Shown: piece after piece, positions 36,686-46,739 of the stretch
How the letters are laid out: each line of letters starts with the position of its first letter
How positions within the stretch are numbered: the stretch's first letter is position 1
Source of the DNA: Weissella koreensis KCTC 3621
Lineage (GTDB): Bacteria > Bacillota > Bacilli > Lactobacillales > Lactobacillaceae
Assembly (NCBI RefSeq): GCF_000277645.1
Contig: NZ_AKGG01000005.1
Coordinates: 372,001 to 436,000, forward strand
Reading direction: 5' to 3'
DNA: 64,000 nt
Position numbers and translations under genes: made by a program
The notes under the pieces: model-generated
Databases searched by the model: none
Told to the model about the DNA's origin: nothing
What the model saw: the letters and a program-made list of their open reading frames with translations, nothing else

Positions 36686-36722
36686 AAGCCAAGTTAGTTT
36701 AAAAACTAGCTTGGCTTTTTTG
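36686..36722 (+). terminator. Terminator after the HAD gene
   Basis: AAGCCAAGTTAGTT (36686-36699) pairs with AACTAGCTTGGCTT (36704-36717) apart from one G-T pair, followed by T. Confidence 0.9.
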
Positions 36723-36843
36723 ATTAAAAATAGATGTTTTTATTATTTAAGCATGTAGTGTTTACAACAATAGTTAATATTAAAAACATTAGATATAAAG
36801 AAAATGATCAATAAAATTTAATATATAAATTATATAGCTTGAA

Positions 36844-36888
36844 ACGTTACATTTTATCGTAACGTACCTATTTAATATGTGATATACT
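36844..36888 (+). promoter_or_regulatory. lplA-pdh promoter with inverted-repeat operator candidate
   Basis: ACGTTAC (36844-36850) and GTAACGT (36859-36865) form a perfect inverted repeat with an 8-base spacer covering the -35 region. TGATATACT (36880-36888) is a good extended -10. The regulator is unknown. Confidence 0.6.
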
Positions 36889-36904
36889 GAAATTGTAGGA
36901 AAGA

Positions 36905-36918
36905 GTAAGCGCTTTCAT
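36905..36918. promoter_or_regulatory. cre (CcpA) site upstream of lplA-pdh
   Basis: AGTAAGCGCTTTCA matches TGWAARCGYTWNCW at all but the first position. It lies 17 bases downstream of the -10, where bound CcpA would block transcription of the PDH operon. Confidence 0.75.
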
Positions 36919-36943
36919 TAGTATATGCAAAGGGGTTGAAATT

Positions 36944-37942
36944 ATGAGGTACATCAATTATTTGGGCCAAGATGCCTATGATAATATCGCGATGGATAGC
37001 TGGTTATTAGATAATCTAAAGCCAACTGAGCCAGTATTCGCTTTATGGCAAAATAAACGCGCCGTGATTGTAGGACAAAATCAAAATACTTTTGGTGAAA
37101 TTAATCAAGACTATATTGATAAAAACCATGTTCAAGTTGTTCGTCGCGTTTCCGGCGGTGGTGCGGTCTATCATGATTTAGGTAATATTTGTTTTACCTT
37201 TTTTGTTCCAGTCGAAAAGAGTAGTTCCGTTAATTTTAAACAGTTTGTTCAACCAATGTATGAGGCTTTACATTCATTGGGGATTGATGCCAAAATCACG
37301 GGGCGTAATGATCTAGAAGTGGATGGTAAAAAAATTTCTGGAAATGCTCAACGTTATGCTGGTGGGTACCTAATGCATCATGGAACCTTACTTTGGAATA
37401 CTGATGTTGATGCAATGGTGCATGCATTGAATGTTGCTGACGAAAAATTCATTTCAAAGGCAGCTAAGTCAGTACGTGCACGTGTCGGTAATATTAAAGA
37501 CTATGCTCCTAAAGACCTCACAATTGAAAAATTTATTGATGAGTTACGTTATTTTCTAACGAATAGAGGTCAAGATGATGAAATTGTATTATCACCAGCA
37601 CAATTAGAAGGAATTAAAAATTTACGAGATCAAAAATTTGCGACTTGGGATTGGAACTATGGAAATAGTCCAAAATTTGATTTTGAAAACCATGCTAAGT
37701 TTACGGGCGGTAGTATTGATGTTCAAGTCAATGTGACACAAGGTATTATCCAAGATATTAACTTTAAAGGTGATTTCTTAGGGGTACGTGATTGGCGTGA
37801 AATCAAAGACCTTTTCGTTGGGGTACCCTTTGAAAAAAAAGCGGTTGAAAAGGTCTTAGCGACTAATCAAGATGGTCAGTATTTTGGCGGAATTACAAAT
37901 CAAGAACTGACAAACCTCTTTGTTGGTGACAATGTAGATTAG
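36944..37942 (+). CDS. lplA: Lipoate-protein ligase A
   Basis: 332 aa. Attaches scavenged lipoate to the E2 lipoyl domain. RRVSGGGAVYHDLGNICFTF is the lipoyl-binding loop, KKISGNAQRY holds the catalytic Lys region, and the C-terminal accessory domain (about 245-332) is present. It starts 13 bases before pdhA and shares its promoter, so lipoylation is expressed together with the enzyme that needs it. Confidence 0.95.
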   Translation: MRYINYLGQDAYDNIAMDSWLLDNLKPTEPVFALWQNKRAVIVGQNQNTFGEINQDYIDKNHVQVVRRVSGGGAVYHDLGNICFTFFVPVEKSSSVNFKQFVQPMYEALHSLGIDAKITGRNDLEVDGKKISGNAQRYAGGYLMHHGTLLWNTDVDAMVHALNVADEKFISKAAKSVRARVGNIKDYAPKDLTIEKFIDELRYFLTNRGQDDEIVLSPAQLEGIKNLRDQKFATWDWNYGNSPKFDFENHAKFTGGSIDVQVNVTQGIIQDINFKGDFLGVRDWREIKDLFVGVPFEKKAVEKVLATNQDGQYFGGITNQELTNLFVGDNVD

Positions 37943-37955
37943 AAAGGAGCCCGAA

Positions 37956-39092
37956 ATGGCAAATATAACAGAAAAGAATGCAAAAATATTAGATTTTGAT
38001 TACCAACTTCAGCAGCAAGATGAGGCTTTTCCGACTCTCCAGTTATTGAATAATGATGGAAAGCTCATCGATGAAGAAACATTTCAACAAGCGGATATTA
38101 GTGATGAAGATTTAATTGCAATTATGCAACGGATGATTTTGAGCCGTCAATTAGATATTCGCTCAACCAAATTAGCTAAACAAGGACGTTTCGGGTTCTT
38201 CGCTCCGACTGCTGGTCAAGAAGCATCACAAATGGCATCTTCGTATGCTTTTAAAGATGAAGATTGGCTTTTTCCAGGATATCGTGATATTCCAGAAACC
38301 ATTGTAAAGGGTTGGCCAATTTGGAAAGCGATACTTTGGTCACGAGGACATGTTAAGGGAAATGAAATGACCACTGAAGATGGTCAACCAGTTAATGCTT
38401 GGATGCCACAGATTATTATAGGAGCTCAATATGTTGAAGCGGCTGGAACGGCACTTGGACTTAAGAAACGCAAACAGGACGCTGTAGCATATGCCTACAC
38501 CGGTGATGGAGGTTCATCACAGGGTGATTTCTACGAAGGAATTAATTTTGCATCTGCGTATAAGGCTAATGCAGTCTTCTTTGTTCAAAATAACGGATAT
38601 GCTATATCTACACCACGTAAATTACAAACGGCAGCCCAGCATTTGGCAGCTAAAGGTTGGGCTTCAGGACTACCAAGTATGGTGGTCGATGGAAACGATC
38701 CACTCGCCATGTACTTAGCTACTAAGAAAGCCCGAGCCTGGACAGTTGCTGGAAACGGCCCAGTTTTGATAGAAACTTTAACAAATCGTTTGGAGCCACA
38801 TTCAACGGCTGGGGATGATCCATTACGTTATCGTGATCAATCAGATATTGATGACTGGTGGAAGCGTGAGCCATTGATTCGGATGCGACAGTTTATGACT
38901 GAAAAGGGTATTTGGGATGAAAATAAGGAACAGTCTTATGTAGATGAAGTTAATGCATTAATTGATGACCAAATTAAAATTGCTGACAATATTGAAAAGC
39001 AAAAAATTTCGGACTTTATTAAAAATACCTTAGAAGTGCCAAGCCAAGCAATGCAAGAACAGATTGAAAAGTTTGAAAGCGAGGGAAAGTAA
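37956..39092 (+). CDS. pdhA: Pyruvate dehydrogenase E1 alpha subunit
   Basis: 378 aa. Thiamine-diphosphate enzyme half: the TPP motif runs from [15 protein letters not shown] to [10 protein letters not shown] (about 175-215), and [15 protein letters not shown] is the phosphorylation-loop equivalent. Branched-chain 2-oxoacid dehydrogenase E1 is the alternative, but operon content and a lactic acid bacterial setting favour pyruvate. AAAGGAG precedes the ATG; pdhB begins two bases after the stop. Confidence 0.92.
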   Translation: MANITEKNAKILDFDYQLQQQDEAFPTLQLLNNDGKLIDEETFQQADISDEDLIAIMQRMILSRQLDIRSTKLAKQGRFGFFAPTAGQEASQMASSYAFKDEDWLFPGYRDIPETIVKGWPIWKAILWSRGHVKGNEMTTEDGQPVNAWMPQIIIGAQYVEAAGTALGLKKRKQDAVAYAYTGDGGSSQGDFYEGINFASAYKANAVFFVQNNGYAISTPRKLQTAAQHLAAKGWASGLPSMVVDGNDPLAMYLATKKARAWTVAGNGPVLIETLTNRLEPHSTAGDDPLRYRDQSDIDDWWKREPLIRMRQFMTEKGIWDENKEQSYVDEVNALIDDQIKIADNIEKQKISDFIKNTLEVPSQAMQEQIEKFESEGK

Positions 39093-39094
39093 TT

Positions 39095-40075
39095 ATGGCT
39101 AATAAAACATATATTGCGGCAATTCAAGAGGCCTTGGATCTAGCCCTAGCAAAGGACGAAAATACATTAATCTTTGGAGAAGATGTTGGTAAAAATGGTG
39201 GAGTTTTCCGAGCAACTGACGGACTACAGGCAAAATTTGGAGAGGATCGTGTATTTAATACACCATTGGCTGAATCAGGAATTGGTGGATTAGCAATGGG
39301 ATTGGCTACACAAAATTATCGACCAATTATGGAAATTCAATTCTTTGGATTTGTCTATGAGGTAATGGATTCAATCGCAGGACAAATGGCTCGAACTCGT
39401 TATCGCTTTAATAATACGCGTAATATGCCAATTGTGGTCCGTTCACCATACGGTGGTGGAACGAAGACCCCAGAGATGCACGCAGATAACTTGGAGGGGA
39501 TGGTTGCTCAGGTCCCCGGAATTCGAGTTGTTATGCCTGCTAATCCGGCAGATGCGAAGGGACTTTTGTTAAGTTCAATCGAATCAAACGATCCCGTTGT
39601 TTTCTTGGAAAACCTACACTTGTATCGTTCATTAAAAGGCGAGGTTCCTGAAGGCTATTACACCACGCCACTTGATCAAGCTGCTATTGCACGCGAGGGC
39701 GATGACATTACGATTATTGCTTATGGTGGTTCAGTGCCAGTATCATTGAAAGCGGCTGATGAACTAGCTAAGCAGGGGATTAATGCAGAGGTAGTTGATT
39801 TGAGGACAGTTTCACCTATTGATATTAAAACGATTGGTGAATCGGTTCAAAAGACTGGCCGCGTCTTGGTAGTACAAGAAGCGCAGCGAATGGCCGGAAT
39901 CGGTGCAACGGTTATGGCTGAAATTTCAGAAAGATTTATCCTTAGCTTAAAAGCTCCCATTGGCCGTGTTGCAGCACCTGATTCCGTTTATCCCTTTGGG
40001 CAAGCCGAGAATGATTGGATGATTAAAGCAGATGATGTAGTAGCCAAAGCTAAGGAGGTAGTAAATTATGACTGA
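39095..40075 (+). CDS. pdhB: Pyruvate dehydrogenase E1 beta subunit
   Basis: 326 aa. [38 protein letters not shown] and EIQFFGF are standard transketolase-like beta features; [12 protein letters not shown] lies in the C-terminal transketolase domain. Forms the alpha2-beta2 E1 that decarboxylates pyruvate. Its last 8 bases overlap the start of pdhC, suggesting coupling. Confidence 0.94.
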   Translation: MANKTYIAAIQEALDLALAKDENTLIFGEDVGKNGGVFRATDGLQAKFGEDRVFNTPLAESGIGGLAMGLATQNYRPIMEIQFFGFVYEVMDSIAGQMARTRYRFNNTRNMPIVVRSPYGGGTKTPEMHADNLEGMVAQVPGIRVVMPANPADAKGLLLSSIESNDPVVFLENLHLYRSLKGEVPEGYYTTPLDQAAIAREGDDITIIAYGGSVPVSLKAADELAKQGINAEVVDLRTVSPIDIKTIGESVQKTGRVLVVQEAQRMAGIGATVMAEISERFILSLKAPIGRVAAPDSVYPFGQAENDWMIKADDVVAKAKEVVNYD

Positions 40076-41384
40076 AATTTTTAAAATGCCCGATATTGGT
40101 GAAGGAATGGCTGAAGGTGATATTACCAATTGGCTTGTTGAAGTGGGTGATCAGGTCGCAGTTGATGATTCAGTGGCCGAAGTCCAAAATGATAAGTTAA
40201 TGCAAGAAATATTATCACCATATGCAGGGAAGGTGACAAAACTATTTGTTGATCCCAATACTACGGTTTCCGTTGGAGATCCATTGATTGAATTTGATGG
40301 GGACGGAACAGGTGGAAGTTCAGATGTAAAACCAAAACAAGAACAAGTGCCAAAACAAGATGAGGCTACGACAGTTAATGTCACAGAAGCTACGCCAACT
40401 TCAAATCAAGTGGAAGTTAAAAGTCCGGTTATGGCATCAAATGGTCAAATTTTAGCAATGCCATCTGTTCGTCATTATGCAGCAGAACATCAAATAGACT
40501 TGAACCAAGTGTTAGCAACAGGACGACATGGGCATATTACTTTGCAGGATGTTCAGAATTTTTTTGGATCAACTGTATCTCAAAATAAAACATCGTCAAC
40601 AGAAACTACAAATATTCCAGTATCAAATCCTATAGCTGAAGTGGAAGCTAAACCAACCCCGATTGTTCATGCACCTGAAACCAAAGAAGGACGTCAGCCA
40701 ATGACTGGTGTTCGTAAGGCAATTGCTAAGGCTATGGCACACCAGAATGAAACAATCCCGACTGTTACTAATTTCGATAGTATTGAAGTTTCTAAGTTAG
40801 TCCAGCATCGAAAAACTTTCAAAGATCAGATGAAGGAACAGGGAATACACCTAACTTATTTAGCTTATGCTGTTAAAGCAATGGCTGCTGTAGGAAAAAA
40901 ATTCCCTGAATTAAATTCTTCATTAGATATGAATACTAAGGAAATTGTATATCATAACACTGTTAATATGGGAATTGCTGTTAATGCGCCCGCTGGATTA
41001 TATGTACCAGTAATTGCCCATGCTGAAAGTAAATCAATTCAAGCAATCGCACAAGAAATTAGTGAATTAGCAGAAGCAGTTCGTAATAATTCGATTAAGC
41101 CTGCACAAATGCAAGGTGGTACAATGACTATTTCAAATCTGGGTTCTGCTCGCGGAACTTGGTTTACACCAATCATTAATGGACAAGAAGTTATGATTCT
41201 TGGCTTAGGTTCAATTTTGAAGGAGCCAATTGTTGACGCAGAAGGTGAACTAAGTATTGGACAAAATATGAAGCTTTCCTTAAGTTATGATCATCGGTTG
41301 ATTGACGGTATGTTAGCACAAAATGCCATGAATTATTTAAAGCAATTGTTAGCTGATCCAGCATTTATGTTAATGGAGGTGTAG
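40068..41384 (+). CDS. pdhC: Dihydrolipoamide acetyltransferase (PDH E2)
   Basis: 438 aa. One lipoyl domain (1-80) with the lipoyl Lys in QNDKLMQE, a flexible linker, a peripheral-subunit-binding domain (about 127-160; [16 protein letters not shown]), a second Pro/Thr-rich linker and the catalytic domain (about 205-438) ending with SYDHRLIDG, which holds the active His and Asp. TAAGGAGG lies within the pdhB end. Core of the complex. Confidence 0.95.
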   Translation: MTEIFKMPDIGEGMAEGDITNWLVEVGDQVAVDDSVAEVQNDKLMQEILSPYAGKVTKLFVDPNTTVSVGDPLIEFDGDGTGGSSDVKPKQEQVPKQDEATTVNVTEATPTSNQVEVKSPVMASNGQILAMPSVRHYAAEHQIDLNQVLATGRHGHITLQDVQNFFGSTVSQNKTSSTETTNIPVSNPIAEVEAKPTPIVHAPETKEGRQPMTGVRKAIAKAMAHQNETIPTVTNFDSIEVSKLVQHRKTFKDQMKEQGIHLTYLAYAVKAMAAVGKKFPELNSSLDMNTKEIVYHNTVNMGIAVNAPAGLYVPVIAHAESKSIQAIAQEISELAEAVRNNSIKPAQMQGGTMTISNLGSARGTWFTPIINGQEVMILGLGSILKEPIVDAEGELSIGQNMKLSLSYDHRLIDGMLAQNAMNYLKQLLADPAFMLMEV

Positions 41385-41388
41385 TGAA

Positions 41389-42795
41389 ATGGTTGTAGGA
41401 GCACAGGCAACAGAAGTAGGAACCGTTATTATTGGCTCAGGCCCAGGCGGTTACGTAGCTGCTATTCGGGCAGCTGAATTAGGTCAAAACGTGACGCTAA
41501 TTGAGCGGGACCAAATTGGTGGAGTTTGTCTTAATATTGGTTGTATTCCATCAAAAGCGTTGATTAACGTAAGTCATCATTATCGAGAAACACAGGAAGA
41601 AAATCCATTTGGGTTAACAATGACTGGTAAATTAGATTGGCAAAAAACACAAGCTTGGAAACAACATCAAGTCGTTGAAAAATTGACAGGTGGTGTAGCA
41701 ATGTTATTGAAAAAGCATCATGTTAATATTATTAAAGGTGAGGCAAGTTTCAATGATAATGAAACTTTAAATGTGGTCCAAGAAGATGGACATCAACTTT
41801 TACAGTTTGATGATTGTATTATCTCAACTGGATCAAGGCCTATTGAGATCCCGAGTTTTAAATTTGGAGGACGTATTGTTGATTCAACTGGAGCATTGAG
41901 TCTTCCAGAAATCCCAAAGCATTTAATTGTTATTGGGGGTGGGGTGATTGGTTCTGAATTAGGTGGTGCATATGCTAATTTAGGATCTAAAGTAACTATC
42001 ATTGAAGGATTAGACCATACGTTAAATGGATTTGATGCTGAAATGACTAAACCAGTCATTAAGGACTTTAAAGAGCACGGTGGTGAAATTTTTACATCAG
42101 CAATGGCAAAATCAGCAACACAAACGGATCAAGATGTAACTTTGACCTTTGAAGTTGATGGTCAAGAACAAACGGTGACTGGTGATTATTTGCTCGTATC
42201 TGTTGGTCGAAAAGCTAATACTGATACTTTGGGCTTAAATAATACAGATATTAAGCAAGGTGAACATGGTTTATTAGAGACTGATGACAGTATGCGTACC
42301 AGTGTTCCACATATTTATGCTATTGGTGATATCGTGGCTGGACCGGCTTTGGCACATAAGGCTAGCTTTGAAGGTAAAGTTGCAGCTGCAGCTATTAGTG
42401 GTGCTGATAATGCCCATGATATACATTATTCATTGCCATCTGTTGCTTATACGCATATTGAATTAGCTTCAACTGGAGAAACACCGGATTCTGTTGCAGC
42501 CAATCAACTTGATGCGCAAATTATTAAGTTTCCTTTTGCAGCTAACGGGCGAGCTTTAGCTATGGATGCAGGTGTTGGTTTTATCCGTTTGATTACAGAT
42601 AAAACTACTAAAGCAATGTTGGGAGCACAAATTGTAGGTCCTGGTGCTTCAGATTTGATTTCAGAACTATCATTGGCAATTGAGAATGGCTTGACTTCTG
42701 AAGATATTTCACTAACTATCCATCCGCATCCCACTTTGGGTGAGGCGATTATGGATGCAGCAGAAGTCGCAGATGGAATGGGAATTCATATTTGA
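41389..42795 (+). CDS. pdhD: Dihydrolipoamide dehydrogenase (PDH E3)
   Basis: 468 aa. FAD-binding VIIGSGPGGYVAAIRAAELG, redox disulfide in GGVCLNIGCIPSKALI, NAD-binding VIGGGVIGSELGGAYANLG, FAD-binding IYAIGDIV and the catalytic HPHPTLGEA near the C-terminus. Reoxidises lipoamide and makes NADH. Last gene of the operon, 4 bases after pdhC. In a heterofermenter it would work mostly when an electron acceptor or oxygen is available. Confidence 0.96.
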   Translation: MVVGAQATEVGTVIIGSGPGGYVAAIRAAELGQNVTLIERDQIGGVCLNIGCIPSKALINVSHHYRETQEENPFGLTMTGKLDWQKTQAWKQHQVVEKLTGGVAMLLKKHHVNIIKGEASFNDNETLNVVQEDGHQLLQFDDCIISTGSRPIEIPSFKFGGRIVDSTGALSLPEIPKHLIVIGGGVIGSELGGAYANLGSKVTIIEGLDHTLNGFDAEMTKPVIKDFKEHGGEIFTSAMAKSATQTDQDVTLTFEVDGQEQTVTGDYLLVSVGRKANTDTLGLNNTDIKQGEHGLLETDDSMRTSVPHIYAIGDIVAGPALAHKASFEGKVAAAAISGADNAHDIHYSLPSVAYTHIELASTGETPDSVAANQLDAQIIKFPFAANGRALAMDAGVGFIRLITDKTTKAMLGAQIVGPGASDLISELSLAIENGLTSEDISLTIHPHPTLGEAIMDAAEVADGMGIHI

Positions 42796-42864
42796 AGGCT
42801 ATGGGAAGAGTAAAACCTATTCTTATATAAATTTAAATTTGATATCAAGTGTTTAAAATTAGGG

Positions 42865-42905
42865 AGCCACTACATCAAAGTTTTGAGATGCAGTGACTTT
42901 TTTTA
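42865..42905 (+). terminator. Probable terminator after pdhD
   Basis: AGCCACTACATC (42865-42876) pairs with GATGCAGTGACT (42887-42898) with two A-C mismatches, then T7. On the minus strand those become G-T pairs. Confidence 0.6.
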
Positions 42906-43062
42906 TTATCGGATACTTTTAAATAGGTATATCTATAATGTTAATAAATTTAATTTAAAACTATTTGTAAGTTTTAAAAATTTAGACTAAGATAATTTTT
43001 AGTTTTATAGTTGGAATCAATAATAAAAAGAAATATGCAAGGTAGACTGGGAGGGTTAATTA

Positions 43063-43863
43063 ATGTCATTTTTCAAAACTAATGATGGAATTAGAATTCA
43101 TTATCAGTGGGATGGACCATTTGATGGTCAGGTTGTATTGCTCCTTGGTGGATATTCTAGTAATATTTCAACTTGGTTACCACAAGTTGAGGCATTAAAT
43201 ACTGCTGGATATCGGACTTTACGGATGGACTACCGTAGCCATGGAAATAGTGATAAAACGCTTCAAGGATTGCGAATTGCTCGCTTAGCTATGGACGTGC
43301 AAGAATTGATAAAAACAGTTAATGTTAAAAAATTTCATGTTGTTGGACACTCAATGGGCGCTAGTGTTGCTGAAATTTATGTATCTCTCTTCGGTAACCA
43401 AAAGGTGATTAGTTTAACTACAGAAGATCAGCCACCCAAATTGCTCAATGAGGGAACCTGGACGACTGGGTTGAAGGAATCATCTATGACACAATTAGCG
43501 AGCTTTACAGACCGTTTTCCACGTATTAAATTAACAAAAAAGCATTTAACAGATGAAATTAAAAGAAATTTATCAGATTACTATACTCCGTTCGATTTTA
43601 AGTTAACGCGTCCCTTATTATTAGATGGACTTGTACAAGATTGGCGAGATGTTTTGCCGCTTGAAGATCGTCCGCATTTGTTTTTGTCGGGGGATGACTC
43701 GCCTTTATATCCATCAGATTATCCTGAAGCTGCCTTGAAATTGCAAGGTGATGCTAAATCGATTGGGTATCATTTTATGGGAGTTGGACATGTGCCACAT
43801 TTAGAATCATTCGATGAATTTAATAAAATTTTATTAGTTTTTTTAAAACAAGGTCATAATTAA
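43063..43863 (+). CDS. Alpha/beta-hydrolase
   Basis: 266 aa. Single-domain fold with the nucleophile elbow GHSMGAS (about residue 95), LLGGYSSN for the oxyanion region, an acid in HLFLSGDDSPLY and the C-terminal His in GVGHVPHLESF. Resembles arylesterase or peroxidase-like hydrolases; substrate unknown. GGGAGGGT lies before the ATG. It stands alone between the PDH operon and the LCP gene. Confidence 0.85.
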   Translation: MSFFKTNDGIRIHYQWDGPFDGQVVLLLGGYSSNISTWLPQVEALNTAGYRTLRMDYRSHGNSDKTLQGLRIARLAMDVQELIKTVNVKKFHVVGHSMGASVAEIYVSLFGNQKVISLTTEDQPPKLLNEGTWTTGLKESSMTQLASFTDRFPRIKLTKKHLTDEIKRNLSDYYTPFDFKLTRPLLLDGLVQDWRDVLPLEDRPHLFLSGDDSPLYPSDYPEAALKLQGDAKSIGYHFMGVGHVPHLESFDEFNKILLVFLKQGHN

Positions 43864-43972
43864 ATTGTGTCCTTAAAAATATGGTATAGGATCATGATAA
43901 TGCTAAATTATTTTTGTAATATTTTAACATTAGGTTATAATAAGTCTAATTCAAAAAGAATTGGGGAAAATC

Positions 43973-44866
43973 ATGAAAAAATTTTTGTTAAGTATTTTAG
44001 GAATTATTGTAGTCTTAGGAGCTGGATTTGGTGGGTATGCATTCTACCAATTACACAATACAACTTCTAAAATTAATTCCTTAGATAGTGACTTGAGTAA
44101 GACCTCCGACAAAAAAACTGGTGCTAGTCAGTCTGTTTCATATTTGTTACTTGGAACTGATACAGGAGCACTCGGTCGTAGTGAAAAAGGTCGGACAGAT
44201 ACAATGATGGTCATGACCGTTAATCCAAAATCACAAAAAACTACCTTGGTTTCTATTGAACGAGATACTAAAATTCAATTAAATGGTCATACAGCTAAGC
44301 TTAATGCTGCTTATGCTGAAGGTAACTCAGAATCAGCAATCAGTGCTGTTGAAGATTTATTGGATATTAAACTTGATGGTTACTTATTGGTAAATATGAA
44401 TGGTTTGAAACAATTAGTTAATTCCGTTGGTGGAGTGACTGTAACTGCACCTTTGACGTTCGATTATGAAGGATATTCATTTGCCAACGGTCAAAGTTAT
44501 AGCATGGATGGAGCAGAAGCACTGGCATTTTCACGGATGCGTCATGAAGACCCTCAGGGCGATTATGGACGTCAACAACGTCAACAATTAGTGGTTGAAG
44601 CAGTTATTAATAAATTAAAGAAAAATCCAACCTCTGTATTATCAAGTGATTTCTTGGCATCTGTTTCAGATAACGTGCGATCAAATATCTCTCAATCATC
44701 ATTACAAAACCTTGCTTTGAAGTATAACAAGGCAGCTAATACTATTAAAACTGATCAAATTATGGGTCAGGGAATTATGGAAAATGGTGTTTCGTATCAA
44801 GTGATTCCACAGAGTGAGATTACACGAGTTCATGATGAAATTGAAACAGCAATGAATGAAAATTAA
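43973..44866 (+). CDS. LytR-CpsA-Psr (LCP) family cell-wall glycopolymer ligase
   Basis: 297 aa. One N-terminal membrane helix (about 4-23) and an extracellular LCP domain: LLLGTDTGALGRSEKGRTDT, VSIERDTKIQL with the catalytic Arg and Asp, KLNAAYAEG and FSRMRHEDPQGDYGRQQRQQ. Transfers lipid-linked glycopolymers such as teichoic acid or capsule to peptidoglycan. The ATG at 43973 follows GGGGAAA; an in-frame TTG at 43961 is weaker. It lies just before the exopolysaccharide operon but has its own terminator. Confidence 0.92.
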   Translation: MKKFLLSILGIIVVLGAGFGGYAFYQLHNTTSKINSLDSDLSKTSDKKTGASQSVSYLLLGTDTGALGRSEKGRTDTMMVMTVNPKSQKTTLVSIERDTKIQLNGHTAKLNAAYAEGNSESAISAVEDLLDIKLDGYLLVNMNGLKQLVNSVGGVTVTAPLTFDYEGYSFANGQSYSMDGAEALAFSRMRHEDPQGDYGRQQRQQLVVEAVINKLKKNPTSVLSSDFLASVSDNVRSNISQSSLQNLALKYNKAANTIKTDQIMGQGIMENGVSYQVIPQSEITRVHDEIETAMNEN

Positions 44867-44950
44867 AATGATAATTTAATGATTCAATTCACTGGAATCG
44901 TCTTTAGAATCTAATAAAATGATATGTAAAAATTATCAAAATAACCTAAA

Positions 44951-44986
44951 AAAGGACAATCATCTTTATGAATGATTGTCCTTTTT
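44951..44986 (+). terminator. Terminator after the LCP gene
   Basis: Perfect 13-base arms AAAGGACAATCAT (44951-44963) and ATGATTGTCCTTT (44972-44984) with an 8-base loop and T tail. Confidence 0.92.
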
Positions 44987-45031
44987 CATTTGAATGGGGA
45001 AACAGCATTCTAGTTTATTTCTATTTTTATA

Positions 45032-45059
45032 TTGGATTAGATTTTATTTAGTGTATAAT
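45032..45059 (+). promoter_or_regulatory. Promoter of the polysaccharide operon
   Basis: TTGGAT (45032-45037) and a consensus TATAAT (45054-45059) are 16 bases apart, 50 bases before the first gene. Confidence 0.5.
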
Positions 45060-45108
45060 TAATATTAATTTTGGTATAAATTATAAAACTATAGTAGGGT
45101 GGATTTAC

Positions 45109-45909
45109 ATGAATAACACAATTGATTTAACTCGTATTTGGGTAATTATTCGTCGTCATATGGAATTGATGATTGTAATGGGTGTCGTTTTTGGTGCGAT
45201 TGCATTTGGAGTTTCAAAATTTATGATTCAACCAGAATATAGCTCATCAGCTTCATTGCTGGTTAATCGGAAACAGGATGGTCAGAATGGTGGAACACAA
45301 TATGCAGACCAGCAAGCTGACGTCCAGTTGATTAATACATATAAAGACATTATTACTAGACCTATCATTTTAAATGAAGTTGTGGACAGTTTAACAAAAA
45401 CTCAACAAATTCAAACTAAAAAAGGGTCTGATGATACTCCGGATGAATATAAAGAAGTTCCGGGTAAATATACGACAAAAGAAATTAATGCTGATACTTT
45501 GGGATCGATGATTTCTGTTTCAAATCAACAAAACTCACAAATTTTCTCATTAACAGTAAAGTCTGATAATGCAAAGATGTCAAAAGATATTGCTAACGCA
45601 ATTGCTAAAACTTTTAAAAATAAAGTGGCTTCTATTATGAGTATTTCTAATGTTTCGATTGTGTCGAAAGCAACTGTTAAAAATACACCTGTTTCACCTA
45701 ATGTTAAATTAATAACGTTAGCTGGTTTGATTTTAGGTGTTTTGATTGGATTTATCTGGGGAGTGATTAGAGAATTAACTGATCGAACCGTTAAAGATGT
45801 TGATTTCTTAACTGATGAACTTCAATTAATTAATTTGGGAAAGATTAGCTATGTAGAAGGCCGATTAGATATTGAGGATGGAATAGCCATTCAAAATAAG
45901 ATGCACTAG
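45109..45909 (+). CDS. Wzz/CpsC-type chain-length and kinase-activator protein
   Basis: 266 aa. Two membrane helices (about 19-38 and 199-220) around an extracellular Wzz domain (YSSSASLLVNRKQ; PVSPNVKLITLAG before the second helix). The cytoplasmic tail after the second helix is about 45 residues and would touch the tyrosine kinase encoded next. Such modulators control polymer length and activate the BY-kinase. First gene of the operon. Confidence 0.9.
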   Translation: MNNTIDLTRIWVIIRRHMELMIVMGVVFGAIAFGVSKFMIQPEYSSSASLLVNRKQDGQNGGTQYADQQADVQLINTYKDIITRPIILNEVVDSLTKTQQIQTKKGSDDTPDEYKEVPGKYTTKEINADTLGSMISVSNQQNSQIFSLTVKSDNAKMSKDIANAIAKTFKNKVASIMSISNVSIVSKATVKNTPVSPNVKLITLAGLILGVLIGFIWGVIRELTDRTVKDVDFLTDELQLINLGKISYVEGRLDIEDGIAIQNKMH

Positions 45910-45959
45910 TGCTTAACTTACATGTAGCTAATTTTTTTGAGGCTTGAAAGGAGTCATTT

Positions 45960-46703
45960 ATGAGTTTTTTAAATTTTAATAAAAATAAAAAAGTAGATAA
46001 TGAAACGAAAAACAATGGCGCACGATTAATTACCTTCGTGGAACCAAAAAATGTTATTTCTGAACAATTCAGAACGTTAAGAACGAATATTGAATTTTCA
46101 GGAGAATTAGTCGACAACTTTCAAATTATTATGATAACGTCCCCTGAAATGTCGGATGGTAAGACAATGGTGTCAAGTAATTTAGCGGTAACTTGGGCTC
46201 AGGCTGGCAAAAAAGTCTTATATGTAGATGCTGATTTACGTCGTCCAACGGCTCATTCAACATTTGATCTATGGAATACGAATGGGTTGACGACGATCTT
46301 AGCTAAAGGCGATCAACCTCGAGAGATTGTCAAAAAAACTTTCATTGAAAATTTGGAAGTTTTGACATCAGGACCGGTGCCACCGAATCCTTCAGAATTA
46401 CTAGGTTCTAATCGTATGACTCCCTTAGTTAAATGGATGCGTAATAATTATGATATTATTATCTTTGATGTTCCTCCGGTTTTGGCAGTGACTGATGCTA
46501 TGGTCTTGCGTCAGCATACTGATGGAGTAGTGATTACTGTTAAGATTGGTAAAACTTTGAAAGCAAATATCAAGCGAACGGTTGAAAATTTAAAAATGGC
46601 TGATACTAAAATTTTGGGTGTCGTAGAACGTGTTGACCGTAAAGAAGAGAAAGATAGTGCTTATGGTTATGGTTATGGTTATGGATACGGGGAGACGAAG
46701 TAA
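45960..46703 (+). CDS. CpsD-type bacterial tyrosine (BY) kinase
   Basis: 247 aa. Soluble kinase half: Walker A SPEMSDGKTMVSSNLA, Walker A' VLYVDADLRRPT and Walker B IIIFDVPP. It ends in a tyrosine cluster (YGYGYGYGYGETK) for autophosphorylation, encoded by four perfect TTATGG hexamers at 46661-46684. Works with the preceding Wzz-like activator, and is opposed by the PHP phosphatase two genes on. AAAGGAG precedes the ATG. Confidence 0.92.
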   Translation: MSFLNFNKNKKVDNETKNNGARLITFVEPKNVISEQFRTLRTNIEFSGELVDNFQIIMITSPEMSDGKTMVSSNLAVTWAQAGKKVLYVDADLRRPTAHSTFDLWNTNGLTTILAKGDQPREIVKKTFIENLEVLTSGPVPPNPSELLGSNRMTPLVKWMRNNYDIIIFDVPPVLAVTDAMVLRQHTDGVVITVKIGKTLKANIKRTVENLKMADTKILGVVERVDRKEEKDSAYGYGYGYGYGETK

Positions 46704-46739
46704 AATATAAATTTTTAAGGGTTAGGTTGGGAGTTTATT

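Noticed and set aside
43867..44070. 67-codon frame between the hydrolase and LCP genes
   Set aside because: Most of it overlaps the LCP gene in another frame; no binding site and no plausible protein features.
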